A stretch of DNA of 64,000 nt, from contig JACDUA010000001.1 in the NCBI GenBank assembly GCA_013519935.1, positions 27,982 to 91,981 on the forward strand, written 5' to 3'. The notes below the pieces were generated by a model. It saw nothing but the letters and a program-made list of their open reading frames with translations. It made no database searches and had not been told where the DNA came from. The DNA is from Ectothiorhodospiraceae bacterium WFHF3C12. GTDB taxonomy: Bacteria > Pseudomonadota > Gammaproteobacteria > Nitrococcales > Nitrococcaceae. Position numbers and translations under genes: made by a program. Shown here piece by piece: positions 17,724-26,707 of the stretch (positions are counted from its first letter, which is position 1; each line of letters begins with the position of its first letter).

Positions 17724-20522
17724 GTGGCAACGCCCTTTTCCATGAACATGCCGATCCCGAACCGAAAAAGCGACAGTATCGGGCGCACCGAGGGCACGCT
17801 CACCGCGCCCTCGGCGTCGACACGCAAGGCGCTGCTGTCGAGCAAGCTCAACCCGCCGACGTTCCGCGCCTCCCAGGTCCCGCGGCGGCACCTGAACGAG
17901 CAGGTCGTGGACGCCCCGACGGGCAAGTTGGTGCTCGTTCGCGCTCCCGCGGGCTTCGGCAAGACCACCACCATGGCGCAGATCGCCGCCCACCTCCAGG
18001 AGAACGAGGTCGCCACGGCATGGCTCACCCTGGACGAGGCCGACAATGACGTCTCCCGCTTCCTCTGGTGCCTGCAATCCGCGGTTTCCCGGCTACTGCA
18101 GGACGATCCCCCCGCCGACACCGCCGAAGAGCAGCGCAACGGCACGGCGGGCGACGTGGCACTCGACATCGTCGCCCGCCTGGCCCGGGAGCGCGGCGCA
18201 TTCACCCTGTTTCTGGACGATTTCGAGCGGATCAGGGAGCAGGCGGTGCTGGGACTGGTCCGCCAGATCATCGAACATCTTCCGCGACGCGGTCAGCTCG
18301 TTATCGGCTCGCGCACCCTCCCCGACCTGACGCTTGGACGGCTGCGGGCGCACGGGCACCTGCTGGAGATCGATGCCGCCCAGCTTCGCTTCACCCCGGA
18401 GGAGACCGCCGATTTCCTGCTCTGTAAACGCGGCCTGGCCTTGGCCCAGCACGAGCTGGAACGCATCCAGGACCGGACCGAGGGCTGGGTCACCGCCCTG
18501 TGGCTCGCCTCCCTCGCGCTGGAAGGCCATGACGCGCCCAGCGAGTTCATCGAGCGCTTCTCCGGCGCGGACCGCGCCATTGCCGAGTATCTCGCCGAGG
18601 AGGTCCTGGCACGGCAGAACGCCCAGACCCGGGACTTCCTGCTCCAGACCAGTGTGCTGCGCCATCTCAACGTGCCACTCTGCCAGGCGCTCGTGCCCGG
18701 CGTGGACTGTGAGGCCATGCTGGAGCGGCTGGATGCCGCGAATGTCTTCCTCACGCCCATCGAGGGCGAACAACGAAGCTATCGGTATCACAGTCTCTTC
18801 GCGGATTTTCTGCGGGCCACCCTGGAGCGCGAGAGACCCGGCGCCGCCCGCGATCTGCACCGGGCCGCATCCGAGTGGTACGAGACCCAGGACAGGCCGG
18901 TCCCCGCCATCGATCACGCCCTGGAGGGCGGCGACCACGCCCGTGCCATCTCGTTGCTCAACGAGCATGCCGACAGCCTGCTGGCCAAGGGCAGAATGCG
19001 GCTACTGGCACGCTGGTTCGACGCCCTGCCCGCGCAGATGCTGCGAGACAACCCCCATCTCCAGGTGGTTCACATCTGGGCGGTCTGCTTCACGCGGGGG
19101 CCGCACGAGACCCTGGCACTGCTGGACAGCACCGGCCTCATGGAGACCCGGGATCCGGCCATCCGCGCCCACATTCAGTCGATCGAGCCCCTCGTTCTGG
19201 CCATGATGGACCGGCACGACCACGCCTACATCCGCGGGCAGACCGGTCTGGAGCGGCTGCCCACTGACTCGCCCTTCGCCGACATGGCCCTGATAAACGC
19301 CATGGCCAACGTCTACTCCGTTCTGGGACGCCACGACGAGGCCCATGCCCTGCTGGACAAGGGGCGCGACATCGAGGGCGGCCACAGCAGCGAGTTCAAC
19401 GTCATGTACTCGGAGTCGGTGGAGGGCATCATCGACCTCCAGGAAGGCCGGCAACGTCAGGCCGCCGCCCGCTTCCGCCTGGCGGTCAACGCCAGCCGGC
19501 GGGGCTTGTCGTTCAGCCACAGCAGCGGCAACGCCTGGGCGGGCGTGCTCCATGCCAGCACCCTCTACGAGGCCGACCAGCTGGCCGAGGCCGCGCGGTT
19601 GCTCCACGTGTACGTGCCCCTGGCCCGGGACGTCGGTCTGGCGGACCACATGATCCTCGGCGACACCATGCTCTCGCGGATCGCCTTCCACAACGGCGAC
19701 GTGGACGGCGCATTCCAGATACTCACCGGCCTGGAACACATTGGCCGGGTCCGTCAGCTCGACCGGGTGGTGGCCGGAGCACGCCTTGAACGCAGCCGCC
19801 TGCTGCTGCTCCAGGGGCATGGCCGGGCCGCCCTCCAGGAGCTGGAACGGGCCGAGGATCCGGATCTCTGGTGCTGGATCGCACGCATGCGGCTGACCGC
19901 CAATGACCTCGAGTACCTGGAGCTGGCGCGGCTGCGCTGGGAGATCAACGCCGGCGACGCGGATAGGGCTAGCGCCGACCTCGCGGCCGCCCATGACCAG
20001 GCCCGGCTGGCCACCCGTCATCGCCGCGCCCTTAAGCTGGCGTTACTGCGTGCCATGGCGTTGTACCGCGCCGGCGCACCGGCCGAAGCCTTTGAACAGT
20101 TCACGGGGGTCCTGCGGGAGGCCTGCGGCGAAGGCTTCCTCCGGCTCATCGTCGACGAAGGCCCACTCGCCGGCCGGCTGCTGCGCGACTTCAATGCCGA
20201 TCGCAAGGGCCGGCAAAGCTCCAGCGACGATCCGATACTCCAGGAATACAGAGAGCGGCTGCTGGAGGCATTCGGCCACCTGCCGGCCGATACCCCGGAA
20301 ACGGATGACCCGCGGCAGGGATTGATCGAGCCGTTGACGCGCAAGGAGATCCGCGTCCTGCAGCTACTGGCGGAAGGCTATTCCAATAGCGCCATGGCCG
20401 AGAAACTGTTCGTCTCGGACAGCACGGTGCGCACCCATCTGCGCAACATCAACGCCAAACTCGGCGCCCGCAGCCGCACCCAGGCCGTGGCCATCGCACG
20501 GCGTCTCGGCCTGATCGGCTGA
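17724..20522 (+). CDS. MalT-like LuxR-family (LAL) transcriptional regulator
   Basis: 932 aa. Walker A APAGFGKTT (about residue 75), Walker B FTLFLDDFERI, a long TPR-like alpha-helical middle, and a C-terminal LuxR HTH (PLTRKEIRVLQLLAEGYSNSAMAEKLFVSD...) give the STAND-type ATPase architecture of MalT and AlkS. Such proteins bind an inducer and ATP, oligomerise and activate transcription. The GTG at 17724 is the track start; ATG 17742 is an alternative. It is the only DNA-binding regulator in the acyl-CoA block, so it is the leading candidate for control of that block, by position only. The inducer is unknown. Confidence 0.88.
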   Translation: MATPFSMNMPIPNRKSDSIGRTEGTLTAPSASTRKALLSSKLNPPTFRASQVPRRHLNEQVVDAPTGKLVLVRAPAGFGKTTTMAQIAAHLQENEVATAWLTLDEADNDVSRFLWCLQSAVSRLLQDDPPADTAEEQRNGTAGDVALDIVARLARERGAFTLFLDDFERIREQAVLGLVRQIIEHLPRRGQLVIGSRTLPDLTLGRLRAHGHLLEIDAAQLRFTPEETADFLLCKRGLALAQHELERIQDRTEGWVTALWLASLALEGHDAPSEFIERFSGADRAIAEYLAEEVLARQNAQTRDFLLQTSVLRHLNVPLCQALVPGVDCEAMLERLDAANVFLTPIEGEQRSYRYHSLFADFLRATLERERPGAARDLHRAASEWYETQDRPVPAIDHALEGGDHARAISLLNEHADSLLAKGRMRLLARWFDALPAQMLRDNPHLQVVHIWAVCFTRGPHETLALLDSTGLMETRDPAIRAHIQSIEPLVLAMMDRHDHAYIRGQTGLERLPTDSPFADMALINAMANVYSVLGRHDEAHALLDKGRDIEGGHSSEFNVMYSESVEGIIDLQEGRQRQAAARFRLAVNASRRGLSFSHSSGNAWAGVLHASTLYEADQLAEAARLLHVYVPLARDVGLADHMILGDTMLSRIAFHNGDVDGAFQILTGLEHIGRVRQLDRVVAGARLERSRLLLLQGHGRAALQELERAEDPDLWCWIARMRLTANDLEYLELARLRWEINAGDADRASADLAAAHDQARLATRHRRALKLALLRAMALYRAGAPAEAFEQFTGVLREACGEGFLRLIVDEGPLAGRLLRDFNADRKGRQSSSDDPILQEYRERLLEAFGHLPADTPETDDPRQGLIEPLTRKEIRVLQLLAEGYSNSAMAEKLFVSDSTVRTHLRNINAKLGARSRTQAVAIARRLGLIG

Positions 20523-20548
20523 CACCCGGCCCCGGTGTCTGGCCGGCC

Positions 20549-21697
20549 TCACATGGCCCGGGCGATGACTTCCTTCATGATCTCGTTGGTGCCCCCGTAA
20601 ATGCGCTGGATCCGGGCATCGGTGTACATCCGGCCGATCAGGTACTCGTTCATGTAGCCGTAGCCGCCGAACAGCTGCAGGCACTGGTCCACCACCCGCC
20701 CCTGGACCTCGGAACCATGGAGCTTGGCCATGGATGCCGTGGCCGTATCCAGCCGGCCGGCGACGATGTCCTCCACGCAGCGGTCCACGAACGCCCGCAG
20801 GACCTTGGTCTCGGTGGCCACGTTCGCCAGGCTGAAACGGGTGTTCTGGAATTCCGCAATGGGCTGGCCGAAAGCCGTTCGCTCCCGGACATAGTCCAGA
20901 GTCGCCTGGTAAGCCCCCTCGCACGCCGCGGCGGCGATCACGCCGATCAGCAGTCGCTCGTAGGGCAGATCCGACATGAGCTGTGCGAATCCGCGCCCCT
21001 CCTCTTCGCCGAGCAGGTTCCCGGCCGGTATCCGGACGTCGTCGAAGAACAGCTCCGAGGTGTCCTGGGCCTTGAGGCCGATTTTGTCCAGCACCCGGCC
21101 CACCCGGTACCCGGGCTGGTCCTCGGTGTCCACGAGCATTATCGAGATGCCGCGGGCGCCCTGGCTGGTATCGGTCTTCGCGACCACCAGCACCAGGCCG
21201 GCCAGGTACCCATTGGAAATGAACGTCTTGGAGCCGTTGATCACATACTCGTCGCCGTCTCTCGCCGCGCGCGTCCGAATGGCCTGGAGATCTGATCCGG
21301 TGCCGGGCTCCGTCATGGCGATGGCTCCGACGAGCTCGCCGCGGGCCATCCGCGGCAGATAGCGCTGGCGCTGTTCCTCCGTGCCGTGGTTGAGCAGGTA
21401 GTGAGCCACGATGCTGTGCACCGAGGCATTCATGCCGGTCAGCCCGCGCCGTCCCATCTCGCCGTGGAAGACGGCTTCGTGGCGGAAATCGCCGCCGGCG
21501 CCGCCGTACGCCTCCGGGATATCCGAGCACAGCAGCCCCATTTCACCGGCCTTGCGCCAGATCTCGTGTCCCACATGGCCGCGCTCGCGGGCCGCCTCGT
21601 CGTCGGGGAGCATCTCGGAGTCGAGAAACCGCGCCGCGGCATCCCGATACATGCGCAGCTCCTCGTTCATCCAGCTCGGCTCGAAATCGATTGCCAT
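20549..21697 (-). CDS. Acyl-CoA dehydrogenase, long-chain (LCAD/ACADL) type
   Basis: 382 aa with N-terminal alpha, middle beta (AIAMTEPGTGSDLQAI) and C-terminal alpha domains of the family. The C-terminal IYGGTNEIMKEVIARAM has Gly where medium-chain enzymes have the catalytic Glu. As in LCAD, the base is probably the Glu in AACEGAYQATLDYVRERTAFG. It oxidises acyl-CoA to 2-enoyl-CoA with FAD and passes electrons to ETF. It is the last gene of a minus-strand run after the racemase (62 bp gap). The racemase neighbour suggests methyl-branched substrates. Confidence 0.9.
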   Translation of the reverse strand: MAIDFEPSWMNEELRMYRDAAARFLDSEMLPDDEAARERGHVGHEIWRKAGEMGLLCSDIPEAYGGAGGDFRHEAVFHGEMGRRGLTGMNASVHSIVAHYLLNHGTEEQRQRYLPRMARGELVGAIAMTEPGTGSDLQAIRTRAARDGDEYVINGSKTFISNGYLAGLVLVVAKTDTSQGARGISIMLVDTEDQPGYRVGRVLDKIGLKAQDTSELFFDDVRIPAGNLLGEEEGRGFAQLMSDLPYERLLIGVIAAAACEGAYQATLDYVRERTAFGQPIAEFQNTRFSLANVATETKVLRAFVDRCVEDIVAGRLDTATASMAKLHGSEVQGRVVDQCLQLFGGYGYMNEYLIGRMYTDARIQRIYGGTNEIMKEVIARAM

Positions 21698-21759
21698 GAT
21701 CCGTTCCTTCGTCCAGGAAAACCGTTGGGTTCAATACGCGGCACACCGCGGTCACGGGC

Positions 21760-22902
21760 TCAGATTGCACCGTCGCCCTGCAGCCGGGCCACCAGGTCCG
21801 CGGATACGCCCCAATCCTCGAGAATCCCCTCGCCATTGGCCGGGCCGGCAGCGGGCGAGGTCGGCGTATCGGCGGGGGTGCGACTGAACCGCGGCGCGGG
21901 CGCCGGCTGCGTCACGCCGTCCACGTCGACAAAAGTGCCGCGAGCCTGGTTGTGCGGATGCGCCGGCGCCTCGTCCCAGTCCAGGACCGGCGCAAAGCAG
22001 GCGTCGCTGCCTTCCAGGATGTCGCACCACTCGTCGCGGGTTCGGGTCCGGAATACGTCGGCCAGGCGATTCTTGAGCATCGGCCAGTGGCGCGGATCCA
22101 TCTGCGGCTCGAACGCCGGATCATCAATGCCGCAAAGCCGCAGCAGCTCGGCGTAGAACTGGGGCTCGATGGCGCCCACCGCGATGTACCTGCCGTCCGC
22201 GCACGCGTAGGCGTCGTAGAAGTGGGCGCCGCCGTCCAGCAGATTCTCGCCGCGCTGGTTGCTCCACTGCCCCGCCGCCTTGAAGCCGTACATCATCGCC
22301 GACAGCAGGGCCGAACCGTCGGTCATGGCGGCGTCCACCACCTGACCCTGACCCGACTGCCGCGCCTCAATGATCCCTGCCAGGATGCCGAAAGCCAGCA
22401 TCATCGCGCCGCCGCCAAAATCACCGATGTAGTTCAACGGTACCGTCGGCCCCTCGCCGGAGCGGCCGATGGCGTGCAGCGCACCGCTGAGCGATATGTA
22501 ATTGATGTCGTGGCCGGCGGCCTGGGCCAGCGGCCCGTGCTGGCCCCAGCCGGTCATGCGTCCGTACACCAGTTGCGGCCGGCGGGCCAGGCAAGGCTCC
22601 GGGCCCAGCCCCAGCTGCTCCATGACGCCGGGCCGGTAGCCCTCGATCAGAGCGTCGGCACGGCCCACCAGCTCCAGGACCAGCTCCGCCGAGCCGGGTT
22701 TCTTCAGGTCAACCACGAGCGAGCGACGGCCGCGGGCGGTCACGTCGAACCGGGGGTCGTCGCCGCCGCCGATCGCCTTGCGGCCGGGGCGGTCGATGCG
22801 CACGACTTCCGCCCCCATGTCGGCGAGCATCATCCCGCAGAACGGCGCCGGGCCAATGCCCACCATCTCGACCACTTTCATTCCATGCAGCGGACCTGCC
22901 AT
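21760..22902 (-). CDS. Alpha-methylacyl-CoA racemase (CaiB/BaiF CoA-transferase family III fold)
   Basis: 380 aa. The N-terminus [34 protein letters not shown] is typical. The racemase pair His ([13 protein letters not shown]) and Asp ([13 protein letters not shown]) correspond to His126 and Asp156 of the M. tuberculosis enzyme, favouring a racemase over a CoA-transferase. It epimerises 2-methylacyl-CoAs so that acyl-CoA dehydrogenase can act, as in breakdown of isoprenoid or sterol side chains. A copy of the block-wide dyad motif lies about 93 bp before its start. Confidence 0.88.
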   Translation of the reverse strand: MAGPLHGMKVVEMVGIGPAPFCGMMLADMGAEVVRIDRPGRKAIGGGDDPRFDVTARGRRSLVVDLKKPGSAELVLELVGRADALIEGYRPGVMEQLGLGPEPCLARRPQLVYGRMTGWGQHGPLAQAAGHDINYISLSGALHAIGRSGEGPTVPLNYIGDFGGGAMMLAFGILAGIIEARQSGQGQVVDAAMTDGSALLSAMMYGFKAAGQWSNQRGENLLDGGAHFYDAYACADGRYIAVGAIEPQFYAELLRLCGIDDPAFEPQMDPRHWPMLKNRLADVFRTRTRDEWCDILEGSDACFAPVLDWDEAPAHPHNQARGTFVDVDGVTQPAPAPRFSRTPADTPTSPAAGPANGEGILEDWGVSADLVARLQGDGAI

Positions 22903-22994
22903 GAATCAACGACTCCTCTGCTGAAACCGGCCGCCGGGGCGGACCGTGAGCATGACATAACCTGGAATGTACGGCCCGCCCGGGACCCGGGTAT

Positions 22995-23012
22995 ATCGTC
23001 GAAAGCGACGAA
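22995..23012. promoter_or_regulatory. Dyad operator-like site 1 (before the racemase gene)
   Basis: ATCGTCGAAAGCGACGAA: TCGTCG-N4-CGACGA palindrome. One of five related sites in the acyl-CoA block. It lies between the end of the enoyl-CoA hydratase gene and the racemase start. Confidence 0.55.
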
Positions 23013-23050
23013 GTGCCGGACCCGGCGGTGCCGCTGCGTCGGCGGCCGCG

Positions 23051-23851
23051 CTAGCGGAACCGGGGGGCGCGCTTCTCGCGAAATGCCCTGACTCCCTCGC
23101 TGAACGTCTCCCGGTCCAGGAGCTCTTCCTGACGGGAGGTTTCGTACTCCAGCTGATCGGCGAGGCTGTTGAACTCCGCCGCGCGGTAGGCCTGCCGGAC
23201 CTCCGTGGCGCCGTGGGCCGGGAGCTGCGCCAGCCGCGCGCCCAGCTCCAGGGCCGTGTCCATCAACTGCTCGTCCTCCACGCATCGCCAGATCAGCCCC
23301 CACTCGGCCGCCCGCTCGGCCGGCAACCGCTCACCAAGTAACGTCAGCGCTGTGGCGCGGGCGCGGCCAATCAGCCGGGGCAGATGCCAGGTCGCGCCCA
23401 GGTCGGGCACGATGCCCAGGTTCGGCATGAACGGCAGAAGGAAATACGCCGAGCGGCCCGCCACGACGACGTCGGCCGCCAGTGCCAGGCTGGCGCCGGC
23501 GCCGGCCGCCGGGCCGTTGACCGCCGCCACGACCGGCATCTCCAGGCGGGTGATATCCAGGATCACCTGGTTCATCAGCTCCCGCATGGTCCGCGCCACG
23601 CTCTGCCCCAGGGACTCGCCCTCCACGGCCCCCTCGGCGTTCATGCTGGTGAGGTCGGCGCCGGAACTGAATGCCTTACCGCCTCCGGTTATCACCAGGG
23701 CGGCGACCGTTGGATCCTGGCGCAGCGAACGCAGCGCGTCGCGCAACTCGTGCTGTAGCGACAGTGTCAACGGATTCAGCTTGTCCGGCAGGTTCAGGGT
23801 GAGCCTCGCCACGCCGTCGGCGCTTTGCAGCTGTATGGTCTCGTAGCTCAT
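23051..23851 (-). CDS. Enoyl-CoA hydratase/isomerase family protein, PaaG-like
   Basis: 266 aa from the ATG at 23851, which has AGGAG 11 bp upstream; the longer ORF-track start adds unrelated residues. Crotonase fold with oxyanion-hole segments FSSGADLTSM and GPAAGAGASLALAAD. The segment NLGIVPDLGATWHLPRLIG has the Asp typical of PaaG-type isomerases and lacks the two-Glu arrangement of classical hydratases. Isomerisation of 3- to 2-enoyl-CoA is therefore as likely as hydration. It heads a minus-strand series with the racemase and dehydrogenase and is divergent from the nitroreductase gene. Confidence 0.87.
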   Translation of the reverse strand: MSYETIQLQSADGVARLTLNLPDKLNPLTLSLQHELRDALRSLRQDPTVAALVITGGGKAFSSGADLTSMNAEGAVEGESLGQSVARTMRELMNQVILDITRLEMPVVAAVNGPAAGAGASLALAADVVVAGRSAYFLLPFMPNLGIVPDLGATWHLPRLIGRARATALTLLGERLPAERAAEWGLIWRCVEDEQLMDTALELGARLAQLPAHGATEVRQAYRAAEFNSLADQLEYETSRQEELLDRETFSEGVRAFREKRAPRFR

Positions 23852-23917
23852 GGCCCGTGCACTCTCCTGGAAAAGCATTCCTCCGACCGCAGCATAGGGA
23901 ACCGCCCCACGGGCCGC

Positions 23918-23935
23918 GTCGTCCGAATCGACGAT
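23918..23935. promoter_or_regulatory. Dyad operator-like site 2 (between enoyl-CoA hydratase and nitroreductase genes)
   Basis: GTCGTCCGAATCGACGAT: core TCGTC-N6-GACGA. It lies in the divergent promoter region, 67 bp before the hydratase and 88 bp before the nitroreductase start. Confidence 0.5.
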
Positions 23936-24023
23936 TGCGAGGGTCGCATCGCCGTGTGAGGCTTGTAGCCCCCGCGAGGCCGCGATCCCTCGCGCCGAGA
24001 CATTCCCGCCAAGGAGACGAGCA

Positions 24024-24713
24024 TTGAAGAGCGAGCCCGCGAACTCCGTCACTGAAGCCGTCGAATCGCGGCTGTCCGTGCGCGCCTTTCTGGACGAGCC
24101 CGTGGACGGCCAGCTGATCAGGCGCATTCTCGAGACCGCCGCGCGGGCGCCGTCCGGCGGCAACCTCCAGCCCTGGCATATCCACGTGGTGGCCAACGAT
24201 ACCCTTGACGAGCTCAAGACGATCATGCGCCGGCGGCTCGAGGAGGCACCGAAGGGAGAGCCCACCGAATACGATGTCTATCCGCCCAACCTGGTCTCCC
24301 CGTATCGGGACCGGCGTTTCCAGGTCGGCGAGGATATGTACGGCCTGATCGGTATCCCGCGTGAGGACAAGGATGCCCGGCGCCGGTGGTTCGCCCGCAA
24401 CTTCCAGTTCTTCGGGGCGCCGATGGCCCTGTTCTGCTACGTCGATCGCCGCATGGGTCCACCACAATGGTCAGACCTGGGCATGTACCTGCAGACGGTC
24501 ATGCTGCTCCTACGCGAGGCCGGTCTGCACAGCTGCGCCCAGGAATGCTGGTCGCTTTACCCGCAGACTATCGCCCGCTTCGTCGACGCTCCGGAGGCGC
24601 AGATGCTGTTCACCGGCATGTCCATTGGTTATCCCGACCCGGACGACCCGGTCAACGGCCTGCGCGCCCGGCGTGCCCCCCTGGAGGAGTTCGCCACCTT
24701 CCACGGCCTGTAG
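24024..24713 (+). CDS. Nitroreductase-family flavoprotein
   Basis: 229 aa. SRLSVRAFLDEPVDGQLIRRIL and ARAPSGGNLQPWHIHVV are the FMN-binding start of the nitroreductase fold, and the C-terminal half (LGMYLQTVMLLLREAGLHSC) completes the domain. The start is TTG with AAGGAG 7 bp upstream. Such enzymes reduce nitro groups, quinones or enones with NAD(P)H. The substrate is unknown; in this context an enone or quinone-like intermediate is possible. Confidence 0.88.
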   Translation: MKSEPANSVTEAVESRLSVRAFLDEPVDGQLIRRILETAARAPSGGNLQPWHIHVVANDTLDELKTIMRRRLEEAPKGEPTEYDVYPPNLVSPYRDRRFQVGEDMYGLIGIPREDKDARRRWFARNFQFFGAPMALFCYVDRRMGPPQWSDLGMYLQTVMLLLREAGLHSCAQECWSLYPQTIARFVDAPEAQMLFTGMSIGYPDPDDPVNGLRARRAPLEEFATFHGL

Positions 24714-24835
24714 CCCTGTCGGCTTCTCCGACCCGGGCGGTGTCCGACCTGCCGGCGTCCTGGCAGCGCGGCACGCAGGCCGCCCTTCGATGGCACCCCG
24801 TTGTTGACCGGGCTCGTCAGGGACCGATCCCTTGA

Positions 24836-24853
24836 ATCGTCCGATCGGACGAT
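24836..24853. promoter_or_regulatory. Dyad operator-like site 3 (before the first acyl-CoA ligase gene)
   Basis: ATCGTCCGATCGGACGAT is a perfect 18-bp palindrome, 68 bp before the ligase start. It is the most symmetric of the five related sites. Confidence 0.6.
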
Positions 24854-24921
24854 GCCCGTGCCGTGACGGGTGACGATACTGCTTCAACAACGCACAAAGC
24901 CGGAAAACCGGAGGAGGCCCC

Positions 24922-26472
24922 ATGCATCTTACACAGCCGCTGCACAAGGGCCGGCGGGAACGCCCCGATGCGCTGGCTTGCGTTTACGCCGAGCGCGGCC
25001 GCAGCTACGCCGAGCTGGTCTCACGCGTGGCGCGCCTGGCCGGGGCCCTGCAACGGCTGGGCCTGGAGACCGGTGACCGGGCCGGCCTGCTGGGTCTGAA
25101 CTCGGACCGCTACATCGAGGGCCTCTACGCCATTCTCTGGGCCGGGGGCGTGGTCAATCCGGTCAACACCCGGTGGGCGTCCGCCGAGATGGCGTATTCC
25201 CTCAACGACTGCGAAACCCGGTTGCTGCTGGTGGACGACAATTTCCTCGACTTTCTCGAGCCACTGCGCGCGAAGTGCCCGGCACTGGAAACCATCGTCT
25301 ACATGGGCGAAGGCGAGGCGCCGACGGGTACGGTCGACTACGAAACCCTGGTGGCCGAATCAGCACCGGCGGAGGATGCCCTGCGGTCCGGCGACGACCT
25401 CGCCGCGATCTTCTATACCGGGGGCACCACCGGAGCGCCGAAAGGCGTCATGCTCTCCCACGCCAATCTGTACGCGGACGCCCTCGGAACCGTTGCCGCC
25501 ACGCCCCGGCCGGCCAGGGCCGTGTGCCTGCACGCCGCGCCCCTGTTCCATATCGGCGGCCTGGGCCTGGTGTTCCAGCTGATGCCTCGCCTGGGCACTC
25601 ACGTCATCATGCCCGGTTTCGAGCCGGCCGCGATGCTGGAGCTCATCGAGCGCGAGCGGGTTCAGGAGACCTTCCTGGTTCCCACCATGCTGCGGTTGCT
25701 GCTGGATCACGAGGACTTCGGTAAGCGGGACCTGTCCAGTCTCCGGTACATGATCTACGGCGCCTCGCCCATGGACGCCGCGCTCATGGACCGGGCGCTG
25801 GAACGCCTGCCGGGGGTGGATTTCATGCAGGCTTACGGGATGACGGAGCTCTCCCCCGTGGTGGTCGTCCTGCCCCCCGAGAACCATGCGGCCGAGGGCC
25901 GCGCGAAGCTGGCCGCCGCCGGGCTCCCTATCAATATCGCCGAGATCCGGATCGTCGACGACGAAGACAACGATGTTCCCACGGGCACCGTGGGCGAGAT
26001 CGCCGCTCGCGGCCCCATGGTCATGCGCGGCTACTGGAACAAGCCCGAGCAGAGCGCCGAGGCCCTGCGCGGCGGCTGGATGCACACCGGGGACGCCGGC
26101 TACGTGGACGAAGACGGCTACGTCTACGTGGTCGACCGAATCAAGGACATGATCGTCACCGGCGGCGAGAACGTCTATTCGGCCGAAGTCGAGGACGTCA
26201 TCCTGCGCCTGCCCCAGGTGGCCCAGTGCGCGGTCATCGGGGTGCCCGACGAGCAGTGGGGCGAGCGGGTCCATGCCGTGCTGGTCCTCCACGAGGGCGA
26301 ATCCCTCTCCCACGAAGACCTGGTCGCGCACTGCCGCGGGCTCATCGGCGCGTACAAAAGCCCGCGCAGCAGCGAGGTGCGCCACGAGATGCCCATGTCC
26401 GGCGCCGGGAAACTGCTCAAGTACAAACTCAGGGACGCTTTCTGGGAAGGCCGGTCGCGACGCATCGGCTAG
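24922..26472 (+). CDS. AMP-dependent acyl-CoA ligase (FadD-like, class I adenylating)
   Basis: 516 aa. The ATP loop is FYTGGTTGAPKGVMLSH (Gly in place of the usual Ser), followed by AYGMTELSPVVVVLPPE and the hinge DRIKDMIVTGGENVYSAEVE. The catalytic Lys lies in GAGKLLKYKLRDAFW. The start has a GGAGG site. It activates a carboxylic acid as acyl-AMP and then acyl-CoA. Chain length cannot be told. It follows the nitroreductase after 208 bp that contain operator-like site 3. Confidence 0.9.
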   Translation: MHLTQPLHKGRRERPDALACVYAERGRSYAELVSRVARLAGALQRLGLETGDRAGLLGLNSDRYIEGLYAILWAGGVVNPVNTRWASAEMAYSLNDCETRLLLVDDNFLDFLEPLRAKCPALETIVYMGEGEAPTGTVDYETLVAESAPAEDALRSGDDLAAIFYTGGTTGAPKGVMLSHANLYADALGTVAATPRPARAVCLHAAPLFHIGGLGLVFQLMPRLGTHVIMPGFEPAAMLELIERERVQETFLVPTMLRLLLDHEDFGKRDLSSLRYMIYGASPMDAALMDRALERLPGVDFMQAYGMTELSPVVVVLPPENHAAEGRAKLAAAGLPINIAEIRIVDDEDNDVPTGTVGEIAARGPMVMRGYWNKPEQSAEALRGGWMHTGDAGYVDEDGYVYVVDRIKDMIVTGGENVYSAEVEDVILRLPQVAQCAVIGVPDEQWGERVHAVLVLHEGESLSHEDLVAHCRGLIGAYKSPRSSEVRHEMPMSGAGKLLKYKLRDAFWEGRSRRIG

Positions 26473-26541
26473 CAGCTCGGCTCAGTGGAGAGCCCTGCGG
26501 GAGAAGGCTCGCCGCGTGCATGCTCAACGCACGGCGGCCTT

Positions 26542-26559
26542 CTCGTCCATTCCGACGAT
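26542..26559. promoter_or_regulatory. Dyad operator-like site 4 (before the TRAP solute-binding gene)
   Basis: CTCGTCCATTCCGACGAT: core TCGTC-N6-GACGA, 148 bp before the TRAP gene. An imperfect hairpin (about 26501-26545) that may terminate the ligase transcript overlaps its left half. Confidence 0.5.
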
Positions 26560-26707
26560 TTTTGACCAATTGCTTGCTCAGCACCATGGCCTTGGCTAGC
26601 TTCAGGCTTGCGGGCCTCAACGTGCCGGCGCCCCGAGGAGATTACGAAAACGATTTCAGGCTTGACGCGCTGGACGCGTCCGGGCCACGACCGGAGGAGA
26701 CGGAACC

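Noticed and set aside
26473-26707. Sigma-54 promoter before the TRAP gene (TGGC...TTGC)
   Set aside because: The GG and GC pairs do not have the required 10-bp spacing with the expected flanking bases.
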